Origin: Paraburkholderia sp.
Lineage (GTDB): Bacteria; Pseudomonadota; Gammaproteobacteria; Burkholderiales; Burkholderiaceae
Direction of reading: 5' to 3'
Length of the DNA stretch: 64,000 nt
Assembly: GCF_028283785.1 (NCBI RefSeq)
Contig: NZ_JAPWKB010000005.1
Coordinates: forward strand, 1 to 64,000
The position numbers and the translations under genes were made by a program. Every line of letters begins with the position of its first letter. Positions within the stretch are counted from its first letter, which is position 1. Below, one piece after another: positions 1-8,982 of this stretch. Under the pieces are notes generated by a model that saw only the letters and a program-made list of their open reading frames with translations, did not search any database and was not told the origin of the DNA.

Positions 1-166
1 ACGCGTTCGACGGTGGATGCGCGGGACCGTGCCGCCAGATCTGGCCGCCTGCGCGCGGATTGTCGTCGAGAATCGCGACGCGAGCGCCGTGTCGCGCGGC
101 CGCCCACGCCGCGTGCAAACCCGCCGGACCTGCGCCGATCACGACGACGTCGTAGCGATAGATCAT
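1..166 (-). CDS. NAD(P)/FAD-dependent oxidoreductase, N-terminal fragment (LhpE-like D-hydroxyproline dehydrogenase subunit)
   Basis: Only the first 55 codons lie in the window; the rest continues past the left edge. The start reads MIYRYDVVVIGAGPAGLHAA, a GxGxxG dinucleotide-binding beta-alpha-beta fold, followed by an acidic strand end (AILDD) and a GGQIW motif typical of the pyridine-nucleotide-disulfide oxidoreductase subunit of heteromeric amino-acid dehydrogenases. Its ATG overlaps the stop of the upstream ferredoxin-like gene (ATGA), so the two are translationally coupled. Together with the DAAO-like gene and the [2Fe-2S] protein it matches the three-subunit D-hydroxyproline dehydrogenase (LhpB/LhpE/LhpF type). 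The subunit role is inferred from context and the visible N-terminus. Confidence 0.85.
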   Translation of the reverse strand, partial: MIYRYDVVVIGAGPAGLHAAWAAARHGARVAILDDNPRAGGQIWRHGPAHPPSNA

Positions 167-462
167 CGCGGCCCCGTGGTTTCTACCGACTGGCCGTCGC
201 GACAGAGTGTCTGACAGGCCAGCACATGCCGACGTCCGTCGATCGTCACGCGACACTCCTGACACACGCCCATCCCGCACAACGCGGCGCGTGGCATCCC
301 GCTGACGGACGTGCGGGTCGCGCGCAATTTACTTGCGTCCGCCTGCGCACTCGCGGCCAGCGCGCCCGCGACGGTCGTGCCCGGCGTCACGGCCACACGC
401 GTGCCGTCGATGGTCAGGTGAAGGAGATGGGGATTCACATTGTCGGCGGAAGGTCGTTGCAT
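163..462 (-). CDS. (2Fe-2S)-binding protein (LhpF-like D-hydroxyproline dehydrogenase subunit)
   Basis: This 99-residue protein carries a plant-ferredoxin-type cluster motif: CGMGVCQEC followed about 17 residues later by LACQT, giving the Cys-x4-Cys-x2-Cys...Cys arrangement of small [2Fe-2S] subunits in amino-acid dehydrogenases. It probably relays electrons between the FAD subunits. It starts 30 bp after the stop of the DAAO-like gene and overlaps the next gene by 4 bp, so it belongs to the same leftward operon. The ribosome-binding site is weak. In Pseudomonas such proteins form the gamma subunit of D-hydroxyproline dehydrogenase; here that role is inferred from the operon. Confidence 0.88.
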   Translation of the reverse strand: MQRPSADNVNPHLLHLTIDGTRVAVTPGTTVAGALAASAQADASKLRATRTSVSGMPRAALCGMGVCQECRVTIDGRRHVLACQTLCRDGQSVETTGPR

Positions 463-492
463 GATCGTTGAATGGGAAGACGGCGCACGCGC

Positions 493-1604
493 TCACCGGA
501 AGCGCTGCGGCAAATACGGCGCGATATCGAGTAACGGCGTCTCGCCGACAATCTGCGCCGCCAGCAATTTCGCGGTCGCGAGCGAAGTCGTCACGCCGAG
601 TCCTTCGTGTCCGGCGGCAATCCACACTGGATGCGTCGCGTCGTCCGCGGGACCGATCAACGGCATGCCGTCAGGCGACGCCGCGCGAAATCCGGTCCAT
701 GCGCGAATCGCGTTCAACGACGGCAACGCGGGCAGATAACGCGCCGCGCGCTGCAACATCTGCGCGAGCACCGGCATATCGACGGCCGGATCAGTGGTAT
801 CGAATTGCCGCGACGAGCCGATCAGCAATTGCCCGGTCGGACGCGGCTGCGCATTGAACGCGACCGAGGTGCCCGTCGCGTGGTGCGCGCTCTTGATATA
901 GCCCAACTCCAGCAACTGATGACGGATCAGCCCCGGATAACGATCGGTGATCAACAGGTGGCCTTTCTTCGGCCGCAGCGGCAGCCAGGGCACCAGCGTC
1001 TGCGCGTCCAGTCCGTTCGCGACGATCACGTGTGCCGCATCGACCCGCGTGCCGTTCGACAGCCGCACGCCGTGCGCATCGATCGCGACCACGCGCGCGC
1101 CGTGTTGCACGTGGATTCGCGCAGCATGCGGCGAGTGGCGCAACAGCCATTCGGCGGCCGCGGGCGCGTAGACGATGCTGTCGTGTTCGACGCGCAAGCC
1201 GCCCGCCATCGACGGCGCGAGCATCGGTTCGCATTCCCGCAACGCGGACGCATCGAGCCATTCCGACGCGATATCCTGCGCGGCGAAACCTTGCTGCATC
1301 GCGCGGGCGGCCGCACATTCTTCGTCGTCGGTGGCGATCCAGAGCGTGCCGCAACGCACGAACGCGTCGCGCGCGCGAAGTTGCGGCGCGAGTTCGAGCC
1401 ACAACGCGCGCGAGTAGCGGCTCAACGCAAGCTCGGCCGGCGAGTCGTTCATCACGACGATATGACCCATGCCCGCGGCGGTCGCGCCGCCGCCGATGCC
1501 GCCTGCGCGTCGAGCACCGCGACCCGCATTCCGCGCGCCGCCAGTTCCGCCGCGCACGCTGCACCGACGATGCCCGCGCCGACGATCAACGCGTCGCTAT
1601 TCAT
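493..1604 (-). pseudogene. FAD-dependent D-amino-acid oxidase-like D-hydroxyproline dehydrogenase subunit (LhpB-like), single-base frameshift
   Basis: The protein should oxidise cis-4-hydroxy-D-proline from the adjacent epimerase. Starting at the ATG at 1604 the N-terminus reads MNSDALIVGAGIVGAACAAE (GxGxxG) up to VLDAQ. The conserved continuation (GIGGGATAAGMGHIVVMND, then a DAO fold ending LPQRFR at 493) lies in another frame. The break is near 1497-1506. The span is 1112 nt; one added base gives exactly 371 codons including stop, or 370 aa, a normal length. Both halves look conserved, so either a recent one-base deletion or a sequencing error in GC-rich sequence would explain it. The start lies 16 bp after the epimerase stop. 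Confidence 0.85.
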
Positions 1605-1620
1605 GCGCTCATACCGTGGC

Positions 1621-2580
1621 TCATACCGTGCGGATGCCCCACGCGAACGGATCGCTGTCGTCGAAGCACAAGCGCGCTTCGGCCATGATGTGCGCGCGGC
1701 CCGTGATGGTCGGAATCACGCTGTCGACGGACTGCGCCGCGCCTTCGCCGCGACGGTAACTCGCTTCGAACACGCTGCCGATGATGCTTTCCTGTCGCCA
1801 GATCGCGCCTTCCGCGAGTTTGCCGTCGGCGGCGAGGCACGCGACCTTCGCGCTGGTACCGGTGCCACACGGCGAGCGGTCGTACGCGCTGCCGGGACAT
1901 AGCACGAAGTTGCGCGAGTCGATGCCGTCGCGCGGGCTGGGCGCGAACAGTTCGATGTGATCGATCAGCGCGCCGTCCGCGCCGGTGATGTGCTGCGAGA
2001 TCAACGCGTCGCGGATCGCGTCGGCAAACGCGGTCAGATCGGCGATATGCGACGGTTCGAGCGCACGGCCGTGTTCCGCGACGAGGAAAAACCAGTTGCC
2101 GCCATAGCCGATATCGCCGGTCAGCGCGCCGTATCCGGGCACGTCCACGGTCACGTCTTTACGGTAGCGACAGGCGGGCACGTTTTGCACCGACACGCTG
2201 CCGTCGTCGTTCAGCGTGGCTTCGACGATGCCGACCGGCGTGTCGATCCGATGACGTCCCACGCCGATCCGCCCCAGGTGCGCGAGCGACACGATCAGTC
2301 CGATCGTGCCGTGACCGCACATGCCGAGGTAGCCGACGTTATTGAAGAAGATCACGCCGGCCGCGCAGTCCGGCTGATCCGGCTCGCACAACAGCGCACC
2401 GACCACGACGTCCGAGCCGCGCGGTTCGGTGACGATGCCCGCGCGCCACGCGTCGAAGTGGTCGCGGAACGCGTCGCGCCGTTGCGCGAGCGTGCCGCCG
2501 CCGAGATCCGGGCCGCCGGAGATCACGAGGCGGGTCGGTTCACCGCCGGTGTGCGAGTCGATCACAGTGAGGGTTTTCAT
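1621..2580 (-). CDS. lhpA: 4-hydroxyproline 2-epimerase (proline racemase family)
   Basis: This 319-residue enzyme interconverts trans-4-hydroxy-L-proline and cis-4-hydroxy-D-proline, the first step of bacterial hydroxyproline degradation. Both catalytic cysteines of the proline-racemase fold are visible: C88 in MCGHGT and C238 in [12 protein letters not shown] Cys/Cys pair marks racemase/epimerase members; the dehydratase branch has Thr at the second position. The neighbouring D-hydroxyproline dehydrogenase subunits and the divergent deaminase make hydroxyproline, not proline, the likely substrate. It is the first gene of a leftward operon. Names vary in the literature (lhpA, hypE). Confidence 0.92.
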   Translation of the reverse strand: MKTLTVIDSHTGGEPTRLVISGGPDLGGGTLAQRRDAFRDHFDAWRAGIVTEPRGSDVVVGALLCEPDQPDCAAGVIFFNNVGYLGMCGHGTIGLIVSLAHLGRIGVGRHRIDTPVGIVEATLNDDGSVSVQNVPACRYRKDVTVDVPGYGALTGDIGYGGNWFFLVAEHGRALEPSHIADLTAFADAIRDALISQHITGADGALIDHIELFAPSPRDGIDSRNFVLCPGSAYDRSPCGTGTSAKVACLAADGKLAEGAIWRQESIIGSVFEASYRRGEGAAQSVDSVIPTITGRAHIMAEARLCFDDSDPFAWGIRTV

Positions 2581-2636
2581 GCCCTCATGGTAGAAACGGC
2601 GCGCCCGCGAGTCTTGACGGCGTTCAGCGCCGATTA

Positions 2637-2696
2637 CGACGATTTCAGCATAGTGCGGGGTGATTCGCGCGACCGCGCATTGTGCCGAAATCGTCG
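2637..2696. promoter_or_regulatory. Inverted repeat in the divergent hydroxyproline promoter region
   Basis: CGACGATTTC (2637-2646) and its exact reverse complement GAAATCGTCG (2687-2696) flank 40 bp in the 198-bp space between the divergently transcribed epimerase and deaminase genes. Position and symmetry suggest a regulator binding site, perhaps for a hydroxyproline-responsive regulator encoded outside the window. No regulator gene is adjacent here. Confidence 0.45.
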
Positions 2697-2778
2697 CGGT
2701 TGATGTTCGATTCGCGCAAGACGGATGATTTTCCGCTACGTAGACTGTGCTCGATCATCACTATCAGGAGAGCCAAGC

Positions 2779-3684
2779 GTGGCACATATCTGGGAAGGCG
2801 TATTGCCGGCGGTCACGACCAAGTTCAATGCGGATTTCAGCATAGACCGGGCGTCCACGAAACAGAATATCGACGCGCAAATCGACGCGGGCGTGGACGG
2901 CATCATCGTCTGCGGCTCGCTCGGCGAAGCATCGACGTTGTCGCTCGACGAAAAACTCGACGTGCTCGATATCGCCGTCGACGCGTCGAACGGCCGCGTG
3001 CCGGTGTTGCTGACGATCGCGGAAAACAGCACGCTCGACGCCTGCCGTCAGGTCGAAGCCGCGGCGAAACGCGGCGCGGCTGGCTACATGGTGTTGCCGG
3101 GTTTGCGTTATCTGTCGGACCGTCGCGAAACGCTGCATCACTTCCGCATGGTGGCCGGTGCCAGCCCGTTGCCGCTGATGATCTACAACAATCCGCTCGC
3201 GTATGGCGTGGACATGACGCCGGACATGTTCGCGGAAATCGCCGACGAACCGAAGATCGTCGCGATCAAGGAATCGTGCGGCGACGTGCGGCGCGTCACC
3301 GACCTGATCAACGCGGTCGGCGACCGCTTCGCGATCCTGTGCGGTGTGGACAATCTGGCGATGGAAGCGATCCTGATGGGCGCGCACGGCTGGGTGGCGG
3401 GTCTGGTCTGCGCGTTCCCGAAGGAAACCGTGGCGATCTACCGGCTGCTGAAAGCGGGACGGCTCGAAGAAGCGCGCGCGATCTACCGCTGGTTCGCGCC
3501 GTTGCTCGCGCTCGACGTGTCGCCGAAGCTGGTGCAGAACATCAAGCTGGCCGAAGCGATGGTCGGGCTCGGCACCGAACCGGTTCGGCCGCCGCGCCTT
3601 CCGCTGGCCGGCGACGAACGCAAATCGGTCGAAGCGCTGATCCGCCGCGCACTGGAAACGCGTCCGGTATTGCCATCGGTTTGA
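2779..3684 (+). CDS. lhpC: 1-pyrroline-4-hydroxy-2-carboxylate deaminase (DapA/DHDPS family)
   Basis: This 301-residue TIM-barrel protein of the dihydrodipicolinate synthase superfamily probably deaminates 1-pyrroline-4-hydroxy-2-carboxylate, the product of D-hydroxyproline dehydrogenase, to 2-oxoglutarate semialdehyde. The Schiff-base lysine is K164 (VAIKESCGD) and the proton-relay tyrosine is Y136 (LMIYNNP). I chose the GTG at 2779 (MAHIWEGV) because AGGAG at 2766-2770 sits 8 bp upstream. Other DapA-fold lyases are possible from sequence alone; the hydroxyproline genes next door decide the call. The gene diverges from the epimerase operon. Confidence 0.87.
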   Translation: MAHIWEGVLPAVTTKFNADFSIDRASTKQNIDAQIDAGVDGIIVCGSLGEASTLSLDEKLDVLDIAVDASNGRVPVLLTIAENSTLDACRQVEAAAKRGAAGYMVLPGLRYLSDRRETLHHFRMVAGASPLPLMIYNNPLAYGVDMTPDMFAEIADEPKIVAIKESCGDVRRVTDLINAVGDRFAILCGVDNLAMEAILMGAHGWVAGLVCAFPKETVAIYRLLKAGRLEEARAIYRWFAPLLALDVSPKLVQNIKLAEAMVGLGTEPVRPPRLPLAGDERKSVEALIRRALETRPVLPSV

Positions 3685-3727
3685 GGGCGTGACCGCGACA
3701 TCGCGATGTCGCGGCCGGAAAAACAGA

Positions 3728-3768
3728 AAGGGCCTTGAGCGGAAGCATCCGGCTCAAAGCCCTTTTTT
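3728..3768. terminator. Intrinsic terminator after the DapA-family gene
   Basis: The arms AAAGGGCCTTGAGC and GCTCAAAGCCCTTTTTT form a long hairpin with one mismatch, followed by six T residues on the plus strand. The A-rich left side may also serve the converging response-regulator gene. Confidence 0.8.
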
Positions 3769-3807
3769 CGATTCACCGCCTACGCGGGCGGTACGTCGAC
3801 GACAGCG

Positions 3808-4536
3808 TTACGCGACCGCCGCCAGTAACCGGCGCGCGTCGGTCTCGCGCTTGCTCAGTTCGAGCAGCCGATAGCCGCTCTTGTACACCGGCTGCAAACG
3901 GAAGCCGTTGTCGGCATCGATGTCGAGCAGCAGACGCAGACGCGACACGTGACTGTCGATGGTGCGCGTGAACTCGCGGAACTCGCGGCCCCAAACCATC
4001 GCGAAGATATGATCGCGCGACAACACCCGCCCGATATTGGAAAAGAACAGCGACGCCAGCCGGTACTGCGTACCCGAAAGTTGGACCGGTTCGCCGCGCA
4101 GCATCACGAGCTGACGCTGCGAATCGAAATGGTACGGACCGACGTCGAAACTGCCCATGCCGTGCCGGTCCGGATACGCGCGGCGCAACAACGCCGACAC
4201 ACGTTCGCGGAATTCAACCGGGCGCACAGGCAGGTTCACGTAGTCGTCGGCGCCGCCCGTGAACGCGCGCACCGCGCTTTCTTCCGAACTGTCTTCGGAC
4301 GCGAACAACACCGGCATCTGGTCGCCGGCCACCGCGCGGATCGACTTCAGCACGTCGTAACCGGACAGGCGCATGCCGTACCAGTCGAGCACGAGCATGT
4401 CCACCGTCGAGCGGGCGAGCGCCTTCGACATGGTGAGGCCGTCGTCGTATGTGAGGCAGCTATGACCGGCTTGCGACAGGATCAACTCGATCAACTGACG
4501 CTGGACCGGGTCCCGCTGAAGAATGGCAATACGCAT
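3808..4536 (-). CDS. Orphan OmpR/PhoB-family response regulator with degenerate receiver
   Basis: This 242-residue protein has a receiver domain (about 1-118) and an OmpR-type winged-helix domain (about 130-230, ending VYKSGYRLL). The phosphoacceptor aspartate D51 (LVLDWYGM) is present. Other active-site residues deviate: the N-terminal acidic pair is reduced to QRDP (one Asp, D9), the conserved switch Thr/Ser region reads LFASEDS, and the invariant Lys before Pro is Leu (L102 in YVNLPVRP). No histidine kinase gene is adjacent. Phosphorylation may be atypical or absent. The targets cannot be inferred. Confidence 0.9.
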   Translation of the reverse strand: MRIAILQRDPVQRQLIELILSQAGHSCLTYDDGLTMSKALARSTVDMLVLDWYGMRLSGYDVLKSIRAVAGDQMPVLFASEDSSEESAVRAFTGGADDYVNLPVRPVEFRERVSALLRRAYPDRHGMGSFDVGPYHFDSQRQLVMLRGEPVQLSGTQYRLASLFFSNIGRVLSRDHIFAMVWGREFREFTRTIDSHVSRLRLLLDIDADNGFRLQPVYKSGYRLLELSKRETDARRLLAAVA

Positions 4537-4971
4537 GGAGAAATACTCTCAAACAGATGGTTCGGACCGAATTCTGTGAGGCGCCCCGGTTGCGGCACAT
4601 AGGAACAGTCCTAATTTGCCTCACTTGCATTCAGTCCTATTGACCATCTCTCTCATTCCTGCGCCGATGCTCTTTTTTCCTACGTCGCACATCGATAAAT
4701 CCGCATGGTTTTGCGGCAATCGCCCGCGCCTCCTACAGCCAGATCTTCGCCCCGAATTTGCCAACTTACTCAATCGAATTAAGCACTTCCGGGGAAGTCG
4801 GCTTTCGATCCTGTAAAATGGCGGGTTGGTCCCAGTCGTCATCACGCGCGCCTTATCCCGGCGGGCGTGCTCGTGTTCCGTGCTCTACCCGGCGCTTCCC
4901 ACACTTCTCGCAGACGACCGCCGCATTCCGCGCCCTCGCGCGCGGCTTAATCATCAAACTGAACAGCACCA
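4537..4971. other. Intergenic region between response regulator and MFS gene
   Basis: No convincing gene is seen in these 435 bp. The octamer CAGTCCTA occurs twice near the response-regulator promoter (about 4605 and 4630). A possible -10 element (TGTAAAAT, about 4814) lies upstream of the MFS gene with a long leader. The region diverges in both directions, so it holds both promoters. Confidence 0.5.
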
Positions 4972-6270
4972 ATGCAAGCTACAAATCTGGGTGGAGCAAC
5001 GGCTGTCACCCCGCGTCCATTGGGACGCAGCGACTACAAAACCCTCGGCCTGGCCGCGCTCGGCGGCGCGCTGGAGTTCTACGACTTCATCATCTTCGTG
5101 TTTTTTGCGCCGGTGATCGGCCAGCTGTTCTTCCCGGCCGCGATTCCCGACTGGCTGCGCCAGTTGCAGACTTTCGGCATCTTCGCGGCAGGCTACCTGG
5201 CGCGCCCGCTCGGCGGCATCATCATGGCGCACTTCGGCGACCTGCTCGGCCGCAAGCGCATGTTCACGCTGAGCGTGCTGCTGATGTCCGTCCCGACGCT
5301 GATGATGGGCCTGCTGCCCACCTACGCGACCATCGGCATGCTCGCGCCGGTGCTGTTGCTGCTGTTCCGCGTGCTGCAAGGCGCGGCGGTCGGCGGTGAA
5401 GTGCCGGGCGCGTGGGTATTCGTGTCGGAACACGTACCGCAGCGTCACGTCGGTTATGCATGCGGCACGCTGACGGCGGGTCTGACGGCCGGCATTCTGC
5501 TCGGCTCGCTGATCGCGTCGGCGGTGAATCATCATTTCCCGGCTTCGGACATCGCTGCTTACGCGTGGCGCATCCCGTTCCTGCTCGGCGGCGTATTCGG
5601 GCTGTTTTCGGTGTATCTGCGCCGCTGGCTGCATGAAACGCCGGTGTTCGCCGAACTGAAGCAGCGCAAGTCGCTGGCCGCGGAAATTCCGCTGAAGGCC
5701 GTGCTGCGCGATCACGGCGGCGCCGTCGTGGTGTCGATGCTGCTGACGTGGATGCTGTCGGCGGCAATCGTCGTGGTGATCCTGATGACGCCCACGCTGC
5801 TGCAGAAGCAGTTCCACATTGCACCGGCTACCGCGCTGCTGGCGAACTGCGTCGCGACGCTGTGCCTGACCATCGGTTGCGTGATTTCGGGCGCGGTCGC
5901 GGGCCGGATCGGCGCGAAGCCGACCATCATCGTCGGCGCGCTGGCGCTGGCCGTGTCGTACTACGCGATGTTCACCGAACTCGCCGCCGATCCCTCGACG
6001 CTGGTGCCGATGTACGCGCTGGCCGGTTTCTTCGTCGGCGTGATCGGCGCGGTGCCGTTCGTGATGGTCAACGCGTTCCCGGCGGTCGTGCGTTTCTCGG
6101 GCATCTCGTTCTCGTACAACGTCGCCTACGCGATATTCGGCGGCCTCACGCCGATCGTCGTGTCGCTGATGATGAAGTCGCAACCGGCCGCGCCTTCGCT
6201 GTACGTGGCCGCGCTGTGCGTAGTCGGCGCGGTGACGGCGCTGTTCATCAAGAACAAGCCGACGCGCTGA
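4972..6270 (+). CDS. MFS transporter, metabolite:H+ symporter (MHS/ProP-like) family
   Basis: This 432-residue inner-membrane protein has about 12 hydrophobic segments. The first half carries the MHS signature GGALEFYDFIIFVFFAPVIG and the loop 2-3 motif FGDLLGRKRMFT; further motifs are RVLQGAAVGGEVPGAW and RRWLHETPVFAEL. The family takes up small metabolites such as osmolytes, dicarboxylates or aromatic acids with protons. The substrate cannot be told, and no catabolic gene is cotranscribed. A strong terminator follows at once. Confidence 0.9.
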   Translation: MQATNLGGATAVTPRPLGRSDYKTLGLAALGGALEFYDFIIFVFFAPVIGQLFFPAAIPDWLRQLQTFGIFAAGYLARPLGGIIMAHFGDLLGRKRMFTLSVLLMSVPTLMMGLLPTYATIGMLAPVLLLLFRVLQGAAVGGEVPGAWVFVSEHVPQRHVGYACGTLTAGLTAGILLGSLIASAVNHHFPASDIAAYAWRIPFLLGGVFGLFSVYLRRWLHETPVFAELKQRKSLAAEIPLKAVLRDHGGAVVVSMLLTWMLSAAIVVVILMTPTLLQKQFHIAPATALLANCVATLCLTIGCVISGAVAGRIGAKPTIIVGALALAVSYYAMFTELAADPSTLVPMYALAGFFVGVIGAVPFVMVNAFPAVVRFSGISFSYNVAYAIFGGLTPIVVSLMMKSQPAAPSLYVAALCVVGAVTALFIKNKPTR

Positions 6271-6299
6271 TGCGCTGATCGTCCGCGCCATCGCCTTTG

Positions 6300-6336
6300 A
6301 ACGGCGGCCTGTCCTGACGGACACGCCGCCGTTTTT
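6300..6336 (+). terminator. Intrinsic terminator after MHS transporter
   Basis: AACGGCGGC and GCCGCCGTT pair, with an inner GTCC/GGAC extension, followed by a run of T. The hairpin starts 30 bp after the stop codon. Confidence 0.85.
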
Positions 6337-6429
6337 CATGGTGACGCCGCATCCCATTGCCGCGCGTAACATCGACACTTCACGGATGCCCGAACCATCG
6401 GACGCGCACAACGCCGTACGCTGTCTTCC

Positions 6430-7944
6430 ATGAAAACCGTCGACACCTCTCCTTCGGCCGCTTCGACCGTCGCCTTCACGCCCGCGCTCGCGCGGATCGT
6501 CGCGACGGTCAGCGTCGGCTTCGTCGTCACGCAACTCGACGTGACCATCGTCAATATCGCGCTCGCCCGGATCGGCGCGGATCTGCACGCGAACGTCGCG
6601 GGTCTGCAATGGATCGTCGACGCGTACACGCTCGCGTTCGCCGTGCTGATGCTGTCGGCGGGCGTGCTCGGCGACCGCTTCGGCGCGCGGCGGATGTTTA
6701 TCGCAGGCATCGGGCTGTTCGCGCTCGCGTCGCTCGGCTGCGGCCTTGCGAACGACGCCGCCACGCTCGTGACCGGACGCGCGGTGCAAGGCGTCGGCGC
6801 GGCCGCGATGCTGCCCAATTCGCTCGCGCTGCTCAATCGCGCGAGCGGACACGATCCGAAGCTGCGTGCGCGCGCGGTCGGGTTGTGGACAGCGGCGGGC
6901 GCGGTATCGATCGCGGCGGGTCCGGTGATCGGCGGCGTACTGATCGCGGCCTTCGGCTGGCGCAGCATCTTCTGGGTCAACCTGCCGATCTGCATCGCCG
7001 GTCTGATCGCGACCTTCGCGTGGGTACCGGCGTCGGCGTCGTCAGCGTCTTCGCCGGCAACGGCGGCAACGGCGACGAAAGCGCCCGCCTCCGCACCCGC
7101 CGCCCGGCAACGCGGCCTCGACCTGCCCGGCCAATTGCTTGCCATCGTCGCGTTGACCGCGTTCACCGGCGCGGTGATCGAAGGCCGTCCGCGCGGGATC
7201 GGCGATCCGCTGGTCGCGGGCGGCCTGATCGTCGCGGCGCTGGCCGCGATGGCGTTCATTGCGGTCGAATCGCGCGTCGCAACGCCGATGCTGCCGCTGT
7301 CGCTGTTCGGCAAGCGCACCTTCAGCGCCGCCGTGCTGTTCGGCATCTGCGTGAACCTGAGTTACTACGGCATGGTGTTCGTGCTGAGTCTTTATCTGCA
7401 ACACGTTCGCGGCTACACGCCGTTGCAGGCCGGTCTCGCGTTTCTGCCGTTGACGGGCGGCTTCCTCGTGTCGAACGTCGCGAGTGGCTGGGTGGTCGGG
7501 CGCTTCGGCGCGCGTGTGCCGATGATCGTCGGCGCGGTTATCGGCGGGATCGGTTATACGGCGCTCGCGTTCGTGGACCGCGCGACGCCGTTGCCCGCGT
7601 TGCTGTTGCCGTTCCTGCTGATTCCGTCGGGCATGGGCCTCGCCGTCCCCGCGATGACGACCGCGATTCTTGCGTCCGTCGAGCCGCAACGTGCGGGCAC
7701 GGCGTCAGCGGTGCTGAACACCGCGCGCCAGGCCGGTGGCGCGGTCGGCGTGGCCGTGTTCGGCGCGCTCGTCAGCCGCCCGGAAAGCGCGCAAGTCGTC
7801 GCCGGTCTACATATCGCGGCAATGGTCTCGGCGACACTGCTCGCGACGGGCGTGGTGCTCGGCGCGCTGGTGCATCCCGACGCGCATCGCCGCGAATCCC
7901 GGCCTGCGCCCGACGCGGATAAAACAACGCCCACGATGCGTTGA
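6430..7944 (+). CDS. MFS drug efflux transporter, DHA2 (EmrB/QacA-type) family
   Basis: This 504-residue transporter has the size and layout of 14-segment drug:H+ antiporters. Motifs include TQLDVTIVNIALARIG in segment 1, LGDRFGARRMFI in loop 2-3, GRAVQGVGAAAMLPNSLALL, and the antiporter motif C-like WTAAGAVSIAAGPVIGG in segment 5. An Ala/Ser/Thr-rich stretch (about residues 198-225) links the halves. It probably exports toxic organic compounds. No MFP partner (EmrA-like) or regulator is adjacent. A second DHA2-type transporter lies at 59 kb. Confidence 0.9.
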   Translation: MKTVDTSPSAASTVAFTPALARIVATVSVGFVVTQLDVTIVNIALARIGADLHANVAGLQWIVDAYTLAFAVLMLSAGVLGDRFGARRMFIAGIGLFALASLGCGLANDAATLVTGRAVQGVGAAAMLPNSLALLNRASGHDPKLRARAVGLWTAAGAVSIAAGPVIGGVLIAAFGWRSIFWVNLPICIAGLIATFAWVPASASSASSPATAATATKAPASAPAARQRGLDLPGQLLAIVALTAFTGAVIEGRPRGIGDPLVAGGLIVAALAAMAFIAVESRVATPMLPLSLFGKRTFSAAVLFGICVNLSYYGMVFVLSLYLQHVRGYTPLQAGLAFLPLTGGFLVSNVASGWVVGRFGARVPMIVGAVIGGIGYTALAFVDRATPLPALLLPFLLIPSGMGLAVPAMTTAILASVEPQRAGTASAVLNTARQAGGAVGVAVFGALVSRPESAQVVAGLHIAAMVSATLLATGVVLGALVHPDAHRRESRPAPDADKTTPTMR

Positions 7945-8033
7945 GCATCGCGGGCGCGTGGGCTTCGTGAGCGTCGTTAAAGATCGCGAATGGCGCGCGT
8001 TCGCCACAGTCCCGCGACGCGCCGCGAAACCGC

Positions 8034-8306
8034 CTACAACGACGTTTCCTGGATCGCGCCGGTATCCAGCGCGCGTTCGATCAGACCTTCGCTCTGCGCT
8101 TTACGGATCGCGTCCGACAGCAGCTTGTCCGGCTCTTCGATCTCGGCCTTGATCGTGCTGATCAGTCCCGATGCATCGAGGATCACGAGCGTCTCGGCGG
8201 AATCGGCGCGGCTGATGATCACGCGATGCGGCGTCGGCCCCTCGCCGATGCTCGCGCAAAACTCCATCGCGTTGCCGCCGATGGTCTGCTTGAAACTCTC
8301 AATCAT
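8034..8306 (-). CDS. Small conserved hypothetical protein (90 aa)
   Basis: I do not recognise the family. The protein is soluble and acidic-to-neutral, without signal peptide or membrane segment. I chose the start at 8306 (MIESFKQTIGGN) because GGGAG sits about 6 bp upstream of that ATG; a longer form is possible but less likely. It stands alone between an MFS gene on the other strand and a DoxX gene 127 bp upstream on the same strand. Codon use matches real genes of the window. Confidence 0.7.
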   Translation of the reverse strand: MIESFKQTIGGNAMEFCASIGEGPTPHRVIISRADSAETLVILDASGLISTIKAEIEEPDKLLSDAIRKAQSEGLIERALDTGAIQETSL

Positions 8307-8432
8307 CGTTCGCTCCCTTCGATAGTGTCCCGTTCGCCGTTGTGCCAACGGCGCATGGCGACGGATTGCGGGTCATGAAAGGCACCAGCAAGCTGCGGGC
8401 CCGGCCCGGACGACCGTCCCGCGTTTCGCCGC

Positions 8433-8864
8433 TCAAAGACCGAGGCCGCTTCGCGGCGCCCGTGCGCCGTCGATACTGATACGGCCCGCGCCCGTCACGA
8501 ACAGCAGCAGAAAACCGCCGGCAATACCAACGTTTTTCCAGAAATGGATGACCATATCGCGCTGCAGGCTCGCATCGGTGACATTCCAGAAATCGTGGCC
8601 GAGCACGGCGGTCGCGATCGTGTACACGGCCATCAACAAAGCCAGCGGGCGGATCTGGAAGCCGAGAATCAGGAACAGTCCGCCCAGCGTTTCGATGGCG
8701 GCGGCCACCGGTGCCGCGACCTGCACGAACGGCACGCCCTTCGACTGAAGATAGCCGACGAAACCCGCGTAGCCCAGCAGTTTCATCACGCCGCCCCACA
8801 GGAACAGCACGGCAAGCGCGATACGTGCAATGAGAATAACGCCGGAATCGACGGGACGCGTCAT
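8433..8864 (-). CDS. DoxX family membrane protein
   Basis: This 143-residue protein has four hydrophobic segments (about 8-25, 48-68, 72-90, 108-125). It shows DoxX/SURF4-like features: LARI..LFLWGGVMKLLGYAGFVGYLQ at the N-terminus and a GGLFLILGF segment. AGGAG lies 8 bp before the ATG. DoxX-like proteins are linked to quinone or thiol redox and stress responses in some bacteria, but most are uncharacterised. No partner gene is obvious. Confidence 0.88.
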   Translation of the reverse strand: MTRPVDSGVILIARIALAVLFLWGGVMKLLGYAGFVGYLQSKGVPFVQVAAPVAAAIETLGGLFLILGFQIRPLALLMAVYTIATAVLGHDFWNVTDASLQRDMVIHFWKNVGIAGGFLLLFVTGAGRISIDGARAPRSGLGL

Positions 8865-8982
8865 GGATAAGCTCCTGTATTACGAATAAGCAGCAGACCG
8901 GGCTGCGTGGCTGCAGTTCCCGGTTGCCGATCGACAGGATAGATTTATTACCGATCCGGTTGCTATTCTTTTACCAACCGTT

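Noticed and set aside
4954..6852. A long minus-strand open frame covering the MHS transporter gene
   Set aside because: His/Arg/Gln-rich low-complexity translation without any motif; it also crosses a strong terminator.
7925..7965. Hairpin-like sequence after the first DHA2 transporter gene
   Set aside because: The stem is imperfect and lacks a T tract, so I could not support a terminator.
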